The notes under the pieces are model-generated. The model was not told where the DNA came from, did not search any database, and was given only the letters and a program-made list of their open reading frames with translations. DNA of 64,000 nt, from the NCBI GenBank assembly GCA_964530625.1, contig CAZHAK010000010.1, forward strand, positions 26,574-90,573, given 5' to 3'. This document shows, piece after piece, positions 1-8,045 of this stretch. A program made the translations under genes and the position numbers. Position 1 is the stretch's first letter; each line of letters opens with the position of its first letter. Source of the stretch: JABWCQ01 sp964530625 (GTDB lineage: Bacteria > Electryoneota > RPQS01).

Positions 1-1
1 G

Positions 2-1999
2 GACGCGATTAACATTTTAAATGTGGATAAACGCAACATCGTGAAGCGATTCAGACCTAAATTGGAGGGCGTGTTTAATCCTGTTTATTCTCCGGACGGA
101 TCAAAAATCGCTTTTGTTGGTTTGAAAACTGGTCAGTCGGATCTCTATTATTATGAAGTGAAGACCGGCAAGTTGGTTCAGGTGACGGACGACGTCTTTA
201 GTGACGATGATCCTGCCTGGAGTGCGGACGGTACAACCCTCTACTTTACATCGGATCGCAAAGACTCCTTGCGCGTCACGGGCTACGATCCGGCGTTTAA
301 TATATGGGAGTTTGATTATCGTACGATGGACGTGTATCGAATCAGCCTGACAGATTCCGCTTGCGAACGCTTAACAGAAGGTGAGTTTACGGAGAAACAT
401 CCGACTCTTTCGCCTGACGGAAAGTATCTGGTTTATGTGTCTGACGCGAGCGGCATTTCCAATCTCTATCGCATGGACCTTGCCAGCCGCGAGACGGTGG
501 CGATTACGAACGGATTGACCGGCAGCTTTCAGCCGAGCTATTCGCGACAGGCCAATCGATTAGTGTTTACGTCATTTTATGAAGGCGGCTACGACATCTA
601 TTTGTTGAAGTCGCCAGATATGATTGAAGCGAAGACGCCTGTCTTGACTGCATTCAGGATGCATGGATCCCCGGAAGCAATCGATCCTGTCGGCGAACAA
701 GCGGAGAGTACGTCCGAGACGATGGAGTTCAAGGAGAATACACGCGAGTTCGCGCGCTATGTATTTGCCGACGGAATAGGTCAAGCCGTGGAACATGATG
801 ACCGGGTGCTTGCCGACACGGTTAATACTCGAAAAGCGGGCGGCGGATTTTTCAGCAAGAAGTACAAGGTAAAGTTTACACCGGACTATGTCTACGCGAC
901 GGCGGCGTATAGTTCATTTTTCGGCGCGCAGGGCACGGGACAGATTCTATTCAGCGACGTGCTTGGCAATCATCTGATTGTTCTGAACACGGATCTCTAT
1001 TACGATTTCAACAATCTCGATAATTCTAATTTTTCCGCGCAATACTACTATTTGCCGAAGCGCATCAATTACGGTATCGGGTTGTTTCGATATGTGTACT
1101 ATCTTGACGCCGGAAACGTGCGGGATCAAACGTTGCAATTGCAGTTGGATCTGAGTTATCCGTTTTCCAAGTACACTCGCGCAGAGTTAATTATCGGCGG
1201 ATATGGAATCGATCGCGCAGAGTGGCTACCGGATCAGAACGGGTACTACAACTATTACAAGACGGCGCGGCGCAGAATTGTTCTTCCAGAACTGGGTTAT
1301 GTTCACGACACCGTAGTATGGGGCAGCACAGGGCCAGTCAATGGAACTCGATACAGATTATCTACGGCCTACAGCCCAAATTTGCAGGGTGACCGAACAA
1401 ATCGGGAAGTGTGGAGTTCCGAGTTTTATACTGCGAAGGGTGACATTCGGCAGTATTTCCGTATGGGCCGGGATTATTCGTGGGCGTCGAGGATGGCTGC
1501 AGGAATAAGTGGTGGACCGGAGCCACAACGATTCTTTATGGGTGGAGTGTCTAATTGGATCAATCGCCGGTTTGAAAACAACGAGATTCCCACGGAAGAG
1601 ATAAACGATTTCTATTTCTCGTCGTTCGTGACACCCTTCCGCGGCGGGGATTACTTTGAAAAACGCGGCACGGGTAATCGTTACTTTTTGACGAATCAAG
1701 AATTCCGCTTTCCGTTGATTCGCTATTTGCAGATGGGCTGGCCGCTTCCGATCACGCTTGGCGATGTACGCGGAGCATTATTTACGGACATAGGCGCGGC
1801 TTGGTTCAATGATTCGTTCAGAATAACGTCCGTTGACGACGACGGTACACGCCGTTTGCATGATTTGCAGGCCGCATACGGATTTGGTTGGCGATCCAAC
1901 TTGGGATTCCTGTTACTGCGCTGGGACGTCGCATGGTCAACGGATGGAGTGGACACGTCGAAACCTCGTTACTATTTCTCATTGGGAGCGGAGTACTAA
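2..1999 (+). CDS. Beta-propeller (PD40/TolB-like) plus Omp85-like outer-membrane barrel protein, 5' partial
   Basis: The reading frame is open to the left edge, so the start lies outside the window; the GTG at 23 is probably internal. The N-terminal third has TolB/PD40-type propeller blades (YSPDGSKIAF, LSPDGKYLVY, WSADGTTLYF). The C-terminal half, from about residue 290, is rich in alternating aromatic beta strands, resembles the bacterial surface antigen (Omp85/BamA-TamA) barrel, and ends in an aromatic residue (GAEY), as outer-membrane barrels often do. Similar proteins in environmental bacteria usually carry an N-terminal peptidase-like domain, which would be in the missing part. It ends 3 bases before the mlaE-like gene, so the two may be co-transcribed and jointly involved in outer-membrane biogenesis. 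The architecture is fairly clear; the function is not. Confidence 0.8.
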   Translation, partial: DAINILNVDKRNIVKRFRPKLEGVFNPVYSPDGSKIAFVGLKTGQSDLYYYEVKTGKLVQVTDDVFSDDDPAWSADGTTLYFTSDRKDSLRVTGYDPAFNIWEFDYRTMDVYRISLTDSACERLTEGEFTEKHPTLSPDGKYLVYVSDASGISNLYRMDLASRETVAITNGLTGSFQPSYSRQANRLVFTSFYEGGYDIYLLKSPDMIEAKTPVLTAFRMHGSPEAIDPVGEQAESTSETMEFKENTREFARYVFADGIGQAVEHDDRVLADTVNTRKAGGGFFSKKYKVKFTPDYVYATAAYSSFFGAQGTGQILFSDVLGNHLIVLNTDLYYDFNNLDNSNFSAQYYYLPKRINYGIGLFRYVYYLDAGNVRDQTLQLQLDLSYPFSKYTRAELIIGGYGIDRAEWLPDQNGYYNYYKTARRRIVLPELGYVHDTVVWGSTGPVNGTRYRLSTAYSPNLQGDRTNREVWSSEFYTAKGDIRQYFRMGRDYSWASRMAAGISGGPEPQRFFMGGVSNWINRRFENNEIPTEEINDFYFSSFVTPFRGGDYFEKRGTGNRYFLTNQEFRFPLIRYLQMGWPLPITLGDVRGALFTDIGAAWFNDSFRITSVDDDGTRRLHDLQAAYGFGWRSNLGFLLLRWDVAWSTDGVDTSKPRYYFSLGAEY

Positions 2000-2002
2000 G
2001 TT

Positions 2003-2803
2003 TTGAGCAAACCGGTCGCGTTATTGGCTGTGCTCGCAGGACCGGCGCACATGATTGGCAAGAATCTGCTTGATTTCACAACTGAGGTCGGCAGATTCGG
2101 TATCATGATGGGTCGAGTGACGACTGAATTGGGAGCGATATTCACTCGCCGAAAACTTTTTATTCGTGAATGTGTGCGGCTAGGTGTCAACAGCCTCCCG
2201 CTTGTGTTATTGGTCGGATTGTTTACAGGCGCGGTCTCCGGCTGGCAACTTCATTATCAATTGCAAGGGTATATGCCATTTGACATGATCGGGCCGGGTG
2301 TCTTCAAAAGTATTGTGCTAGAAATGGGGCCTGTGCTGACAGGGCTGGTGATCTCGGGTCGAGTCGCGGCCTCAATTGCGGCCGAGCTGGGCACGATGAA
2401 AGTCACGGAGCAGATTGACGCGTTGGAATCTATGGCTATTTCAAGTACTCGCTATCTTGCCGTTCCGCGTATTGCGGCGATGACCATAATGATGCCCGTG
2501 CTCGTCACGCAGGTGAATTTCATCGCCATAATGGGGGCATGGTTCGTAACGACGGTCTTTTTAAGTTTGACATCGGCTCAGTTCTTCGGACTAATACCGG
2601 CTTTCTTTGAGGTGTACGACGTGTTCTCCGGTCTCTTGAAATCACTTTTCTTCGGGCTTAGCTCTTCAATGATCGGATGCTACGTCGGCTTTTCCGCGAC
2701 AGGCGGAGCTGAAGGCGTAGGCAACGCGACGATTACGGCCTTTGTATGGAGTTCGCTCACTGTCTTAGCGTTAGACTTTCTTCTTGCGATGATTTTATTC
2801 TAA
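2003..2803 (+). CDS. mlaE: MlaE-family ABC transporter permease
   Basis: Inner-membrane permease of the Mla/MCE lipid transport family, which moves phospholipids or other hydrophobic compounds between membranes. The 266-residue length fits the family, there are about five hydrophobic segments, and the family hallmark is present in the middle (GTMKVTEQIDALE, preceded by SGRVAASIAAELG). The start is a TTG with GGAG 9 bases upstream; an internal ATG at 2051 is possible but would trim the N-terminal amphipathic part. The stop overlaps the start of the ATPase gene by one base (TAATG), indicating translational coupling. No MCE-domain (MlaD) gene follows; it may lie outside the window. Confidence 0.9.
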   Translation: MSKPVALLAVLAGPAHMIGKNLLDFTTEVGRFGIMMGRVTTELGAIFTRRKLFIRECVRLGVNSLPLVLLVGLFTGAVSGWQLHYQLQGYMPFDMIGPGVFKSIVLEMGPVLTGLVISGRVAASIAAELGTMKVTEQIDALESMAISSTRYLAVPRIAAMTIMMPVLVTQVNFIAIMGAWFVTTVFLSLTSAQFFGLIPAFFEVYDVFSGLLKSLFFGLSSSMIGCYVGFSATGGAEGVGNATITAFVWSSLTVLALDFLLAMILF

Positions 2804-3555
2804 TGATTGAATCACGCGGAATCAAGAAAAGTTTTGGCCAGAAAGTTGTGCTGAACGGTGTGGATATGACCATCCAGTCTGGCGAGTCGCTGGTTATAAT
2901 CGGGCAGTCCGGTTGCGGCAAATCGGTATTCTTGAAACTTCTTGTCGGTCTGCTAGATCCCGACGAAGGTCAGATATTCGTTGACGGCGATCAGATATCT
3001 CATGCGAAGCGGGCCGACGTTTATCGTATTCGCATGAAGTTCGGCGTACTTTTTCAAAGCGCGGCGTTGTTCGATTCCATGTCCGTTGAGCAAAATATCG
3101 GACTGGGTTTACTTGAACACACCACGATGACAAAAGGAGAAATAGCGAACCGAGTGGCTGAGTGTCTTGATCTGGTCAGTTTGAGCGGGACGCAAAAACT
3201 CTTTCCGTCCGAATTATCCGGTGGAATGCGAAAGCGCGTGGGCTTGGCGCGCGCGATTGCGATGAAGCCGCACTACATTCTCTATGACGAACCGACGACA
3301 GGATTGGATCCCATCACGGCGGATTCGATCAATGATTTGATTATCCGGATGCAAGAAGAGTTGAAGGTCACATCCGTTATTGTGACGCATGACATGGTTT
3401 CAGCTTTCAAAATTGCAAACCGTATTGTGATGCTGCACTTGGGTCGCGTTATATTTTCGGGGAACGAGCAGCAGATCAAAACAGAAAGTATTGACATCGT
3501 ACGCCGATTTATCGCCGGTGAGTCCGAGGAAAAAAAGGTTGTGACACACTATTAG
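2803..3555 (+). CDS. mlaF: MlaF-like ABC transporter ATP-binding protein
   Basis: Cytoplasmic ATPase expected to energise the MlaE permease encoded just before it. It has Walker A GQSGCGKS (about residues 33-40), signature LSGGMRKR, Walker B ILYDEPTTGLD and the H-loop VTHD. At about 250 residues it is a normal single ABC domain. The start is the ATG at 2803, coupled to the mlaE stop (TAATG); an upstream ATG at 2746 would add 19 residues read out of frame from mlaE sequence and is unlikely. A strong bidirectional terminator follows, so the transcript should end here. Confidence 0.92.
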   Translation: MIESRGIKKSFGQKVVLNGVDMTIQSGESLVIIGQSGCGKSVFLKLLVGLLDPDEGQIFVDGDQISHAKRADVYRIRMKFGVLFQSAALFDSMSVEQNIGLGLLEHTTMTKGEIANRVAECLDLVSLSGTQKLFPSELSGGMRKRVGLARAIAMKPHYILYDEPTTGLDPITADSINDLIIRMQEELKVTSVIVTHDMVSAFKIANRIVMLHLGRVIFSGNEQQIKTESIDIVRRFIAGESEEKKVVTHY

Positions 3556-3587
3556 TCGCCCTATTAGTCACCTTGTAATAGGATACG

Positions 3588-3619
3588 AAAAAGCCCCGCT
3601 TAACCGAGCGGGGCTTTTT
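3588..3619. terminator. Bidirectional intrinsic terminator
   Basis: A 12-bp perfect stem (AAAAAGCCCCGC / GCGGGGCTTTTT) with an 8-base loop lies between the convergent mlaF gene (+) and the lipoprotein gene (-). Each strand gives a GC-rich stem followed by a U tract, so it can serve both transcripts. Confidence 0.9.
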
Positions 3620-3640
3620 CATGTCGTAGAGTATTTGTTA

Positions 3641-4609
3641 TCAGTTTTCGGTCAGGCGCGTGATGCCGGAAAGTCCGACAGCGAGAATAGCAACAGGGAG
3701 ATTTGCATTCGCTGCGAATAGCGTGTCCGACAAAACATACTCATCATCATTCGTGTGCAGAACCAACGCGCCAAACTGATCGCCCTCCAAGCGATTAAAG
3801 AGAATTGAACCGTCATCCAACAGCGCCATGTGCGTTGCGGGGTGAGCAATGAGCGTCATGGTTTGCGGAGTGGTCACAGTCATTTTGTAAACCGCAGGCG
3901 GCATGGCAAGACCTTCAGAACTTACCACAATTTCAACAAGCATATAGGATGACTCCTTTGCGATTTGAAATCTTGAAACGAAAGGAGTTTCGCTTAGCAA
4001 GCTCAAGTCGGTCAGGCTGCGCGCGGTCAATGTTGCACCGTTTGACGCTGGCACCGGACCTAAGTAGGCAAGGGTGGACACGCTATCTCCAAGTTGAGGC
4101 GAGGTTCCGGTTTCTGTTAAGCGCAGCGGAAAAGTATCAAGCACCGTGGATAGTCTCCAGATTCCTGATTCAGTCTCAGAAGTTTCTGGTCCAGCGGCGT
4201 AGACATAGCCGTGGGCCGCGTCATAGACCGGTGATGAACCACGATCCCAAATTTGAGTTAGCGTTCCCCCCATGCCGCTCACAAAGATGCCAGCTTCTCC
4301 GCCTGGTAGACCGGGTACAGAGAATGCGAACAAGCTCTCACCCGATACTGACCATGAAAAATCCGGGCGCGCGGTAACACCTTCAGGTGTGACGGGAGTT
4401 TCAACGCCGTCATGCCAGAGAAAGAGTCCTTCTCCATCACGCAAGAAAAGAAACTCGCTGCCGTCAGGTGACAGAAGCGGATTCGTCGCATCGGGAACTA
4501 AGAACTCCGCTCTCCACGATCGTTCAACGGATGTATCGTCATCGTCGTCTGACTTGCAGCCCCCGATCAGCAGACTCAGCAAAACAGTGATAAGCAGTTT
4601 GCTATTCAT
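3641..4609 (-). CDS. Putative beta-propeller lipoprotein
   Basis: The 322-residue product begins with a lipoprotein signal peptide (hydrophobic LLITVLLSLLIGGC; lipobox cysteine at about residue 18) followed by an acidic linker (KSDDDDD). The rest has repeated blade-like motifs such as NPLLSPDGSEFLFL and FSWSVSGESLFAFS, suggesting a TolB/PD40-type propeller exposed in the periplasm or at the outer membrane. Its start overlaps the end of the MacB-like permease gene by 8 bases, so it is the last gene of that operon and may be an accessory to the exporter. The overall family was not recognised. Confidence 0.8.
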   Translation of the reverse strand: MNSKLLITVLLSLLIGGCKSDDDDDTSVERSWRAEFLVPDATNPLLSPDGSEFLFLRDGEGLFLWHDGVETPVTPEGVTARPDFSWSVSGESLFAFSVPGLPGGEAGIFVSGMGGTLTQIWDRGSSPVYDAAHGYVYAAGPETSETESGIWRLSTVLDTFPLRLTETGTSPQLGDSVSTLAYLGPVPASNGATLTARSLTDLSLLSETPFVSRFQIAKESSYMLVEIVVSSEGLAMPPAVYKMTVTTPQTMTLIAHPATHMALLDDGSILFNRLEGDQFGALVLHTNDDEYVLSDTLFAANANLPVAILAVGLSGITRLTEN

Positions 4610-5834
4610 GGTGGAGCGCTTGAATGGGATTGACTCTGGCGGCGCGAATTGCCGGATAGAGGCCGGAGAAAATTGTGACCAAGCCGATCATAACAGCAGA
4701 GATAATCATTGTTTTCTCAGAAAGGATAGGTGGAGCGACGCCTTCGGGCAAGGTCACGCTGTTCATGAGTTCAATCAATCCCCAGCCTACGACCATTCCG
4801 GCAATACCTGCCACGACAGTGATAATCAGACACTCAAAGAAAAACTGTTTGACGATGTCAAAGGCATTGGCGCCGATCGCGCGTCGAATACCGATTTCAC
4901 GCGTTCGTTCGACAACTGAAACGAGCATGATGTTCATGACACCCAGTCCGCCGATCATCAGCGTAATCGCCCCGATGGCAACCATCAGCGCGTTGATAGC
5001 TTCAAACACTTTCGCCGTCTCCATCGCACTCTTGTGCGTATCCCATAAATTGAGAGCTTCGGGGTCGGTCGGATCAAATTTGTGAACCTTGGCTACGATG
5101 TTCTTAAACTCAGCCACAGCTAACTCGTGATACTTCACATCTTTGGGCGAGAAAATCATGTTTCCGAACCAGTAGCGGTCATACAGCGCAAGCTGTGTCG
5201 TGTAAGGAATCCAAACGACGTCGTTATCGGGCCCGTAATAGTTTGAATTTTGTTTCTTGTTCGACTTCCATCCGACTATTAAGAACTCTCGCCCGCCGAT
5301 TAGGACGCGCTCATGCAGAGGATCCGCGCCTTCGCCAAACAATTTCTTGCGGACTTCATCGCCAATCACACAGACTCGGCGAGCTTCGTTGATATCGCGT
5401 CGTGAAATCCAGCGACCGTGGTCGGGAATCACGTTGCGCAGGTCGCCGTATCGTTCGCCGACGCCAGCCAAACGTGTGTTAAACAGCCTCGGCCCAGCTC
5501 GCATTTCCGTGCTCCACGCCGACACTTCGGGCGAGAAGTCGAACAACTGGGCTTTGGCCGCGAGTGCATCTACCGTCTTTTCATCGAATCGCACCGTTTC
5601 GCCCTTGCGAGCAGAGCCGGTGGCCAGACTTTTTCGGCCGCCCCAGACAATGACGACGTCTTTGCCAAGTGAACGAATCCCGCTTAAGGAGTCTTCAGAG
5701 AATCCTGTTGCCAAACCTGATAACAGCATCACCGAGGCAATTCCCCAAGTGATGCCGAACATCGTGAGCGCGCTGCGAAGCTTGTTCATGCCAAGCGTAC
5801 TGAACACTTGCCTGAAGAGTTCGAGAAAGCTCAT
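4602..5834 (-). CDS. MacB/FtsX-type ABC transporter permease
   Basis: This 410-residue permease has the MacB_PCD + FtsX architecture: an N-terminal transmembrane helix (about residues 17-42, SALTMFGITWGIASVMLLSG), a periplasmic core domain of about 220 residues, then three C-terminal helices with the conserved motif VVERTREIGIRRAIGA. It lacks the ATPase domain found in MacB itself, so a separate ABC ATPase is required, and none is adjacent. It lies 2 bases after the adaptor gene. It probably exports a substrate such as a lipoprotein, peptide or toxic compound; the substrate cannot be inferred. Confidence 0.88.
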   Translation of the reverse strand: MSFLELFRQVFSTLGMNKLRSALTMFGITWGIASVMLLSGLATGFSEDSLSGIRSLGKDVVIVWGGRKSLATGSARKGETVRFDEKTVDALAAKAQLFDFSPEVSAWSTEMRAGPRLFNTRLAGVGERYGDLRNVIPDHGRWISRRDINEARRVCVIGDEVRKKLFGEGADPLHERVLIGGREFLIVGWKSNKKQNSNYYGPDNDVVWIPYTTQLALYDRYWFGNMIFSPKDVKYHELAVAEFKNIVAKVHKFDPTDPEALNLWDTHKSAMETAKVFEAINALMVAIGAITLMIGGLGVMNIMLVSVVERTREIGIRRAIGANAFDIVKQFFFECLIITVVAGIAGMVVGWGLIELMNSVTLPEGVAPPILSEKTMIISAVMIGLVTIFSGLYPAIRAARVNPIQALHHE

Positions 5835-5836
5835 AT

Positions 5837-6949
5837 CTAGCCCTCCGTTTGGACAGTTCCGGCGCTTACGATTTCGCCGCCTTCCAATCCGCTTGTCACT
5901 TCCGTACGAATACCGTCAGAGATACCCAGTGAAATCGCTCGCTCTTCTGTTGCTCCTTTGACGGTATCGGTGACAATCTTGACAAATGCCGAGTCCCCTT
6001 TAAAAAAGAGCGCCATCTCATCCAGAATCGGGACATCTTTGCGCTCATCCACCACGATTCTCGAGGTTGCGCTCATGCCGACCCGCAACATTCCGTCCGG
6101 GTTCTCAACGGATGCTTTTACATTGAATACGATCTGCTGTTCTTTGTCACTGTACCGGCCAACTGGCGAGATATGATAGATCTCGCCCGTAAAGGTCTTT
6201 CCCTGAAATGCTTGCACGGTAACGTTGGCCGTTAGACCAGGTTTCAGCTTGCCAATATCGGCTTCATCCACATCACCTCGAAACTCGATATTCGTATGGT
6301 CACCCATGGTGATCACTACGGTGCCACCTGACGCGGACGTGGTCGGAGTAACGGATGCACCTTCGTCAAGCTCGCGGGTAAAGATTAGTCCCGTAATCGG
6401 GGCCACGACCGTCGTCGAAGTTTGAACGATTTCCATCTCTCCTTGGCGGTCGCCAATCTGTTCACGTTGAATAAGAGCCCACTCGGCTTCAGCACCCGAG
6501 AGACGGGCCTTTGCGCGCTCCAGAACTCGCTCGGCGTCACGCAAATTCTGCTCAGGAACGAGCTTCTTTTCGGCTAACTCCTTGCTGACTCGAAGATCGT
6601 CTTCCGCTTGCCGGACTTCAACTTGCGAAGTTCTCAATTCTTGACGCGCTCGCACGTGTTCTGCAGGCGACGCATCGGGCGAAATCTCCAGTAACTTCTG
6701 GCCAGCGGTGACCCAGTCGCCTTCTTCGACGTAAAACTTGCGAATCGTGCCACCTGTCGTAGACCGAATCTCGATTTGATGTAAAGGGCGAATACTGCCC
6801 GTTGCGACTACGGTTTGAGTCATGTCACCGCGTTCAACGGTGCTAAGTTTGAGGTTTGGCTTGGCATCCGAGTCTTTCTTACACCCTTGCAGGCTCAATA
6901 CCGCGATTATCGGCAAAAACAAGGCTCCAATACTTAGAACTTTTTGCAT
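5837..6949 (-). CDS. MacA/HlyD-type periplasmic adaptor (membrane fusion) lipoprotein
   Basis: Periplasmic adaptor subunit of a tripartite exporter, 370 residues. It opens with a lipoprotein signal (lipobox LSLQGC, Cys about 23), then a barrel-sandwich half (TVVATGSIRPLHQIEIRS), a coiled-coil hairpin (about residues 105-165), the second lipoyl half (VVAPITGLIF) and a beta-barrel domain. It is the first gene of a three-gene minus-strand operon with the MacB-like permease and a lipoprotein. The cognate outer-membrane channel and ATPase are not in the window. Confidence 0.88.
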   Translation of the reverse strand: MQKVLSIGALFLPIIAVLSLQGCKKDSDAKPNLKLSTVERGDMTQTVVATGSIRPLHQIEIRSTTGGTIRKFYVEEGDWVTAGQKLLEISPDASPAEHVRARQELRTSQVEVRQAEDDLRVSKELAEKKLVPEQNLRDAERVLERAKARLSGAEAEWALIQREQIGDRQGEMEIVQTSTTVVAPITGLIFTRELDEGASVTPTTSASGGTVVITMGDHTNIEFRGDVDEADIGKLKPGLTANVTVQAFQGKTFTGEIYHISPVGRYSDKEQQIVFNVKASVENPDGMLRVGMSATSRIVVDERKDVPILDEMALFFKGDSAFVKIVTDTVKGATEERAISLGISDGIRTEVTSGLEGGEIVSAGTVQTEG

Positions 6950-7179
6950 GGTGATCCCAAAGTTATGCGCAATGATGATTATAGGAGTCCCGCATGCCCG
7001 CTTTTGTTTCCGGACGGCGCAAAAAAGGCCAGCGCGAAGGCATGGCCAGAAAGGTTAGAGGCGGCTAAGCCTCTCAGCAGAATGAAGGGTGACTCGACGA
7101 TCCGCTGCTAAAAGCCCAAGAATAAATATTTCATGCTCTTAAAGGGTTGGCTCAGATATTAAAATATCCATGAAAACCC
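6950..7179. other. Divergent intergenic region before mraZ
   Basis: Spacer between the leftward exporter operon and the rightward dcw cluster. On the minus strand a TATAAT hexamer at 6978-6983 could be the -10 of the exporter operon, but no convincing -35 precedes it. Two small dyads are present: 7027-7047 (GGCCA/TGGCC arms) and 7057-7074 (AGAGGC/GCCTCT, 6-base loop). No reading frame here looks coding. Confidence 0.4.
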
Positions 7180-7208
7180 TTGACTTTCGAGAAGACCGAG
7201 CTTATCTT
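7180..7208 (+). promoter_or_regulatory. Sigma-70-type promoter of the dcw cluster
   Basis: A -35 hexamer TTGACT (7180-7185) is separated by exactly 17 bases from a -10 hexamer TATCTT (7203-7208), about 49 bases before the mraZ start. This is the only strong promoter-like match I see ahead of the sixteen-gene cluster. Confidence 0.65.
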
Positions 7209-7224
7209 GTGGGCAGAAGTGGAA
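7209..7224 (+). promoter_or_regulatory. Putative MraZ operator (TGGGN-type repeats)
   Basis: Just after the -10 element lie two direct pentamers with 10-base periodicity: TGGGC (7210-7214), a 5-base spacer, then TGGAA (7220-7224). MraZ of Escherichia coli is known to bind TGGGN boxes separated by 5-base spacers in its own promoter. A site here could block initiation or clearance, giving autoregulation. The second box is imperfect. Confidence 0.5.
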
Positions 7225-7256
7225 AGAATAAGAAGAAATCGGTAAGTCTATCCTAA

Positions 7257-7727
7257 ATGGGCATTCTACCATTTGTAGGTAAACACGAGACATCGGTTGA
7301 CGAGAAGGGCCGTTTGTCTATTCCTGCAGAGTTCCGGAACGCACTTCCGAGCGAGACTCAGCGGCATGTTGTGCTCACTATTGGGAGCGAAGATTTTATA
7401 AACGTCTTTCCAGTAGATTATTTTAACGCGATTTACGCGCCTTCGGAAAATGATACGGCAAATTTCGCTTTGGACGACAGCATAGATCGCGACTTGGTGT
7501 TGCTGTCTGAAGCCGCGGTCCGTCCGATCGACGCCCAAGGTCGCGTCACCATCCCTCAAACTCTTCTAAAACAAGCAAATATCAGCAAAGAAGTAGTCTT
7601 CTTTGGGCGTCAGAAGTTTTTTACAATCTGGAATGCTGAAGCGTACCAAGCCAGAATGGGCAAGGTCAGATTGACGAAGTCCGCAGCCTGGGGAATGCTG
7701 GCCGATAAGGACAAAGGCAAAGGATAG
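7257..7727 (+). CDS. mraZ: Transcriptional regulator MraZ
   Basis: DNA-binding regulator at the head of the dcw cluster, made of two AbrB/SpoVT-like swapped-hairpin repeats. The first has the hallmark VDEKGRLSIPAEFR (about residues 14-27) and the second IDAQGRVTIPQTLL (about residues 91-104). At 156 residues it matches the family. MraZ normally represses its own operon through TGGGN repeats, and a candidate operator lies at 7209-7224. ATG at 7257; the Shine-Dalgarno sequence is weak (GGTAAG). The next small gene begins one base after the stop. Confidence 0.95.
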   Translation: MGILPFVGKHETSVDEKGRLSIPAEFRNALPSETQRHVVLTIGSEDFINVFPVDYFNAIYAPSENDTANFALDDSIDRDLVLLSEAAVRPIDAQGRVTIPQTLLKQANISKEVVFFGRQKFFTIWNAEAYQARMGKVRLTKSAAWGMLADKDKGKG

Positions 7728-7728
7728 A

Positions 7729-7959
7729 ATGGGACTACACCTACATACGAAGCAATCACATGGTGAAGCAGAAATCCGCATACAGGGGGAATTGACCGGA
7801 TTGGCATTGGCTCAACTCCAAGCAGCAATTGACCATTTTCGCTACCGTGGCTGTGCAGTTATCCACCTGAATGTAGAGCGACCAGAGCCATGGCGCGCAG
7901 ACCGCCTTGCCACACTTGCCTCCTCGCATCCCATCGAAGCAGAAATCGCCATCCGTTAG
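7729..7959 (+). CDS. Small hypothetical protein in the dcw cluster, STAS-like pattern
   Basis: A 76-residue product whose ATG lies one base after the mraZ stop, suggesting translational coupling. The sequence reads like a short alpha/beta domain: an EIRIQGEL strand, a helix (LAQLQAAIDHF) and a VIHLNVE strand, reminiscent of the start of STAS anti-sigma-antagonist domains, but too short for a full STAS fold and without the usual phospho-serine motif. I do not recognise a family. No known dcw gene sits at this position, so it is either lineage-specific or a diverged regulator. Function unknown. Confidence 0.6.
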   Translation: MGLHLHTKQSHGEAEIRIQGELTGLALAQLQAAIDHFRYRGCAVIHLNVERPEPWRADRLATLASSHPIEAEIAIR

Positions 7960-7977
7960 GCCAATGGCCAGGACGGA

Positions 7978-8018
7978 TTCCCTGCGGTCACCGCAGATGG
8001 CCGCAGGGGAAATTTTTT
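7978..8018 (+). terminator. Terminator-like hairpin or attenuator before rsmH
   Basis: A 10-bp stem (TTCCCTGCGG at 7978-7987 with CCGCAGGGGAA at 8001-8011, one bulged G) is followed directly by six T residues, as in an intrinsic terminator. The 5' arm core CTGCGG can instead pair with an identical CCGCAG at 7991-7996, giving a mutually exclusive smaller hairpin. This is attenuator geometry inside the dcw operon, but no sensed signal is evident. Confidence 0.55.
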
Positions 8019-8045
8019 CATGTTCGTTGACACCCTAAGACCCTG

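Noticed and set aside
5257..5961. 234-residue plus-strand frame over the exporter genes
   Set aside because: Antisense shadow of the MacB-like permease and MacA-like adaptor; serine- and arginine-rich without domains.
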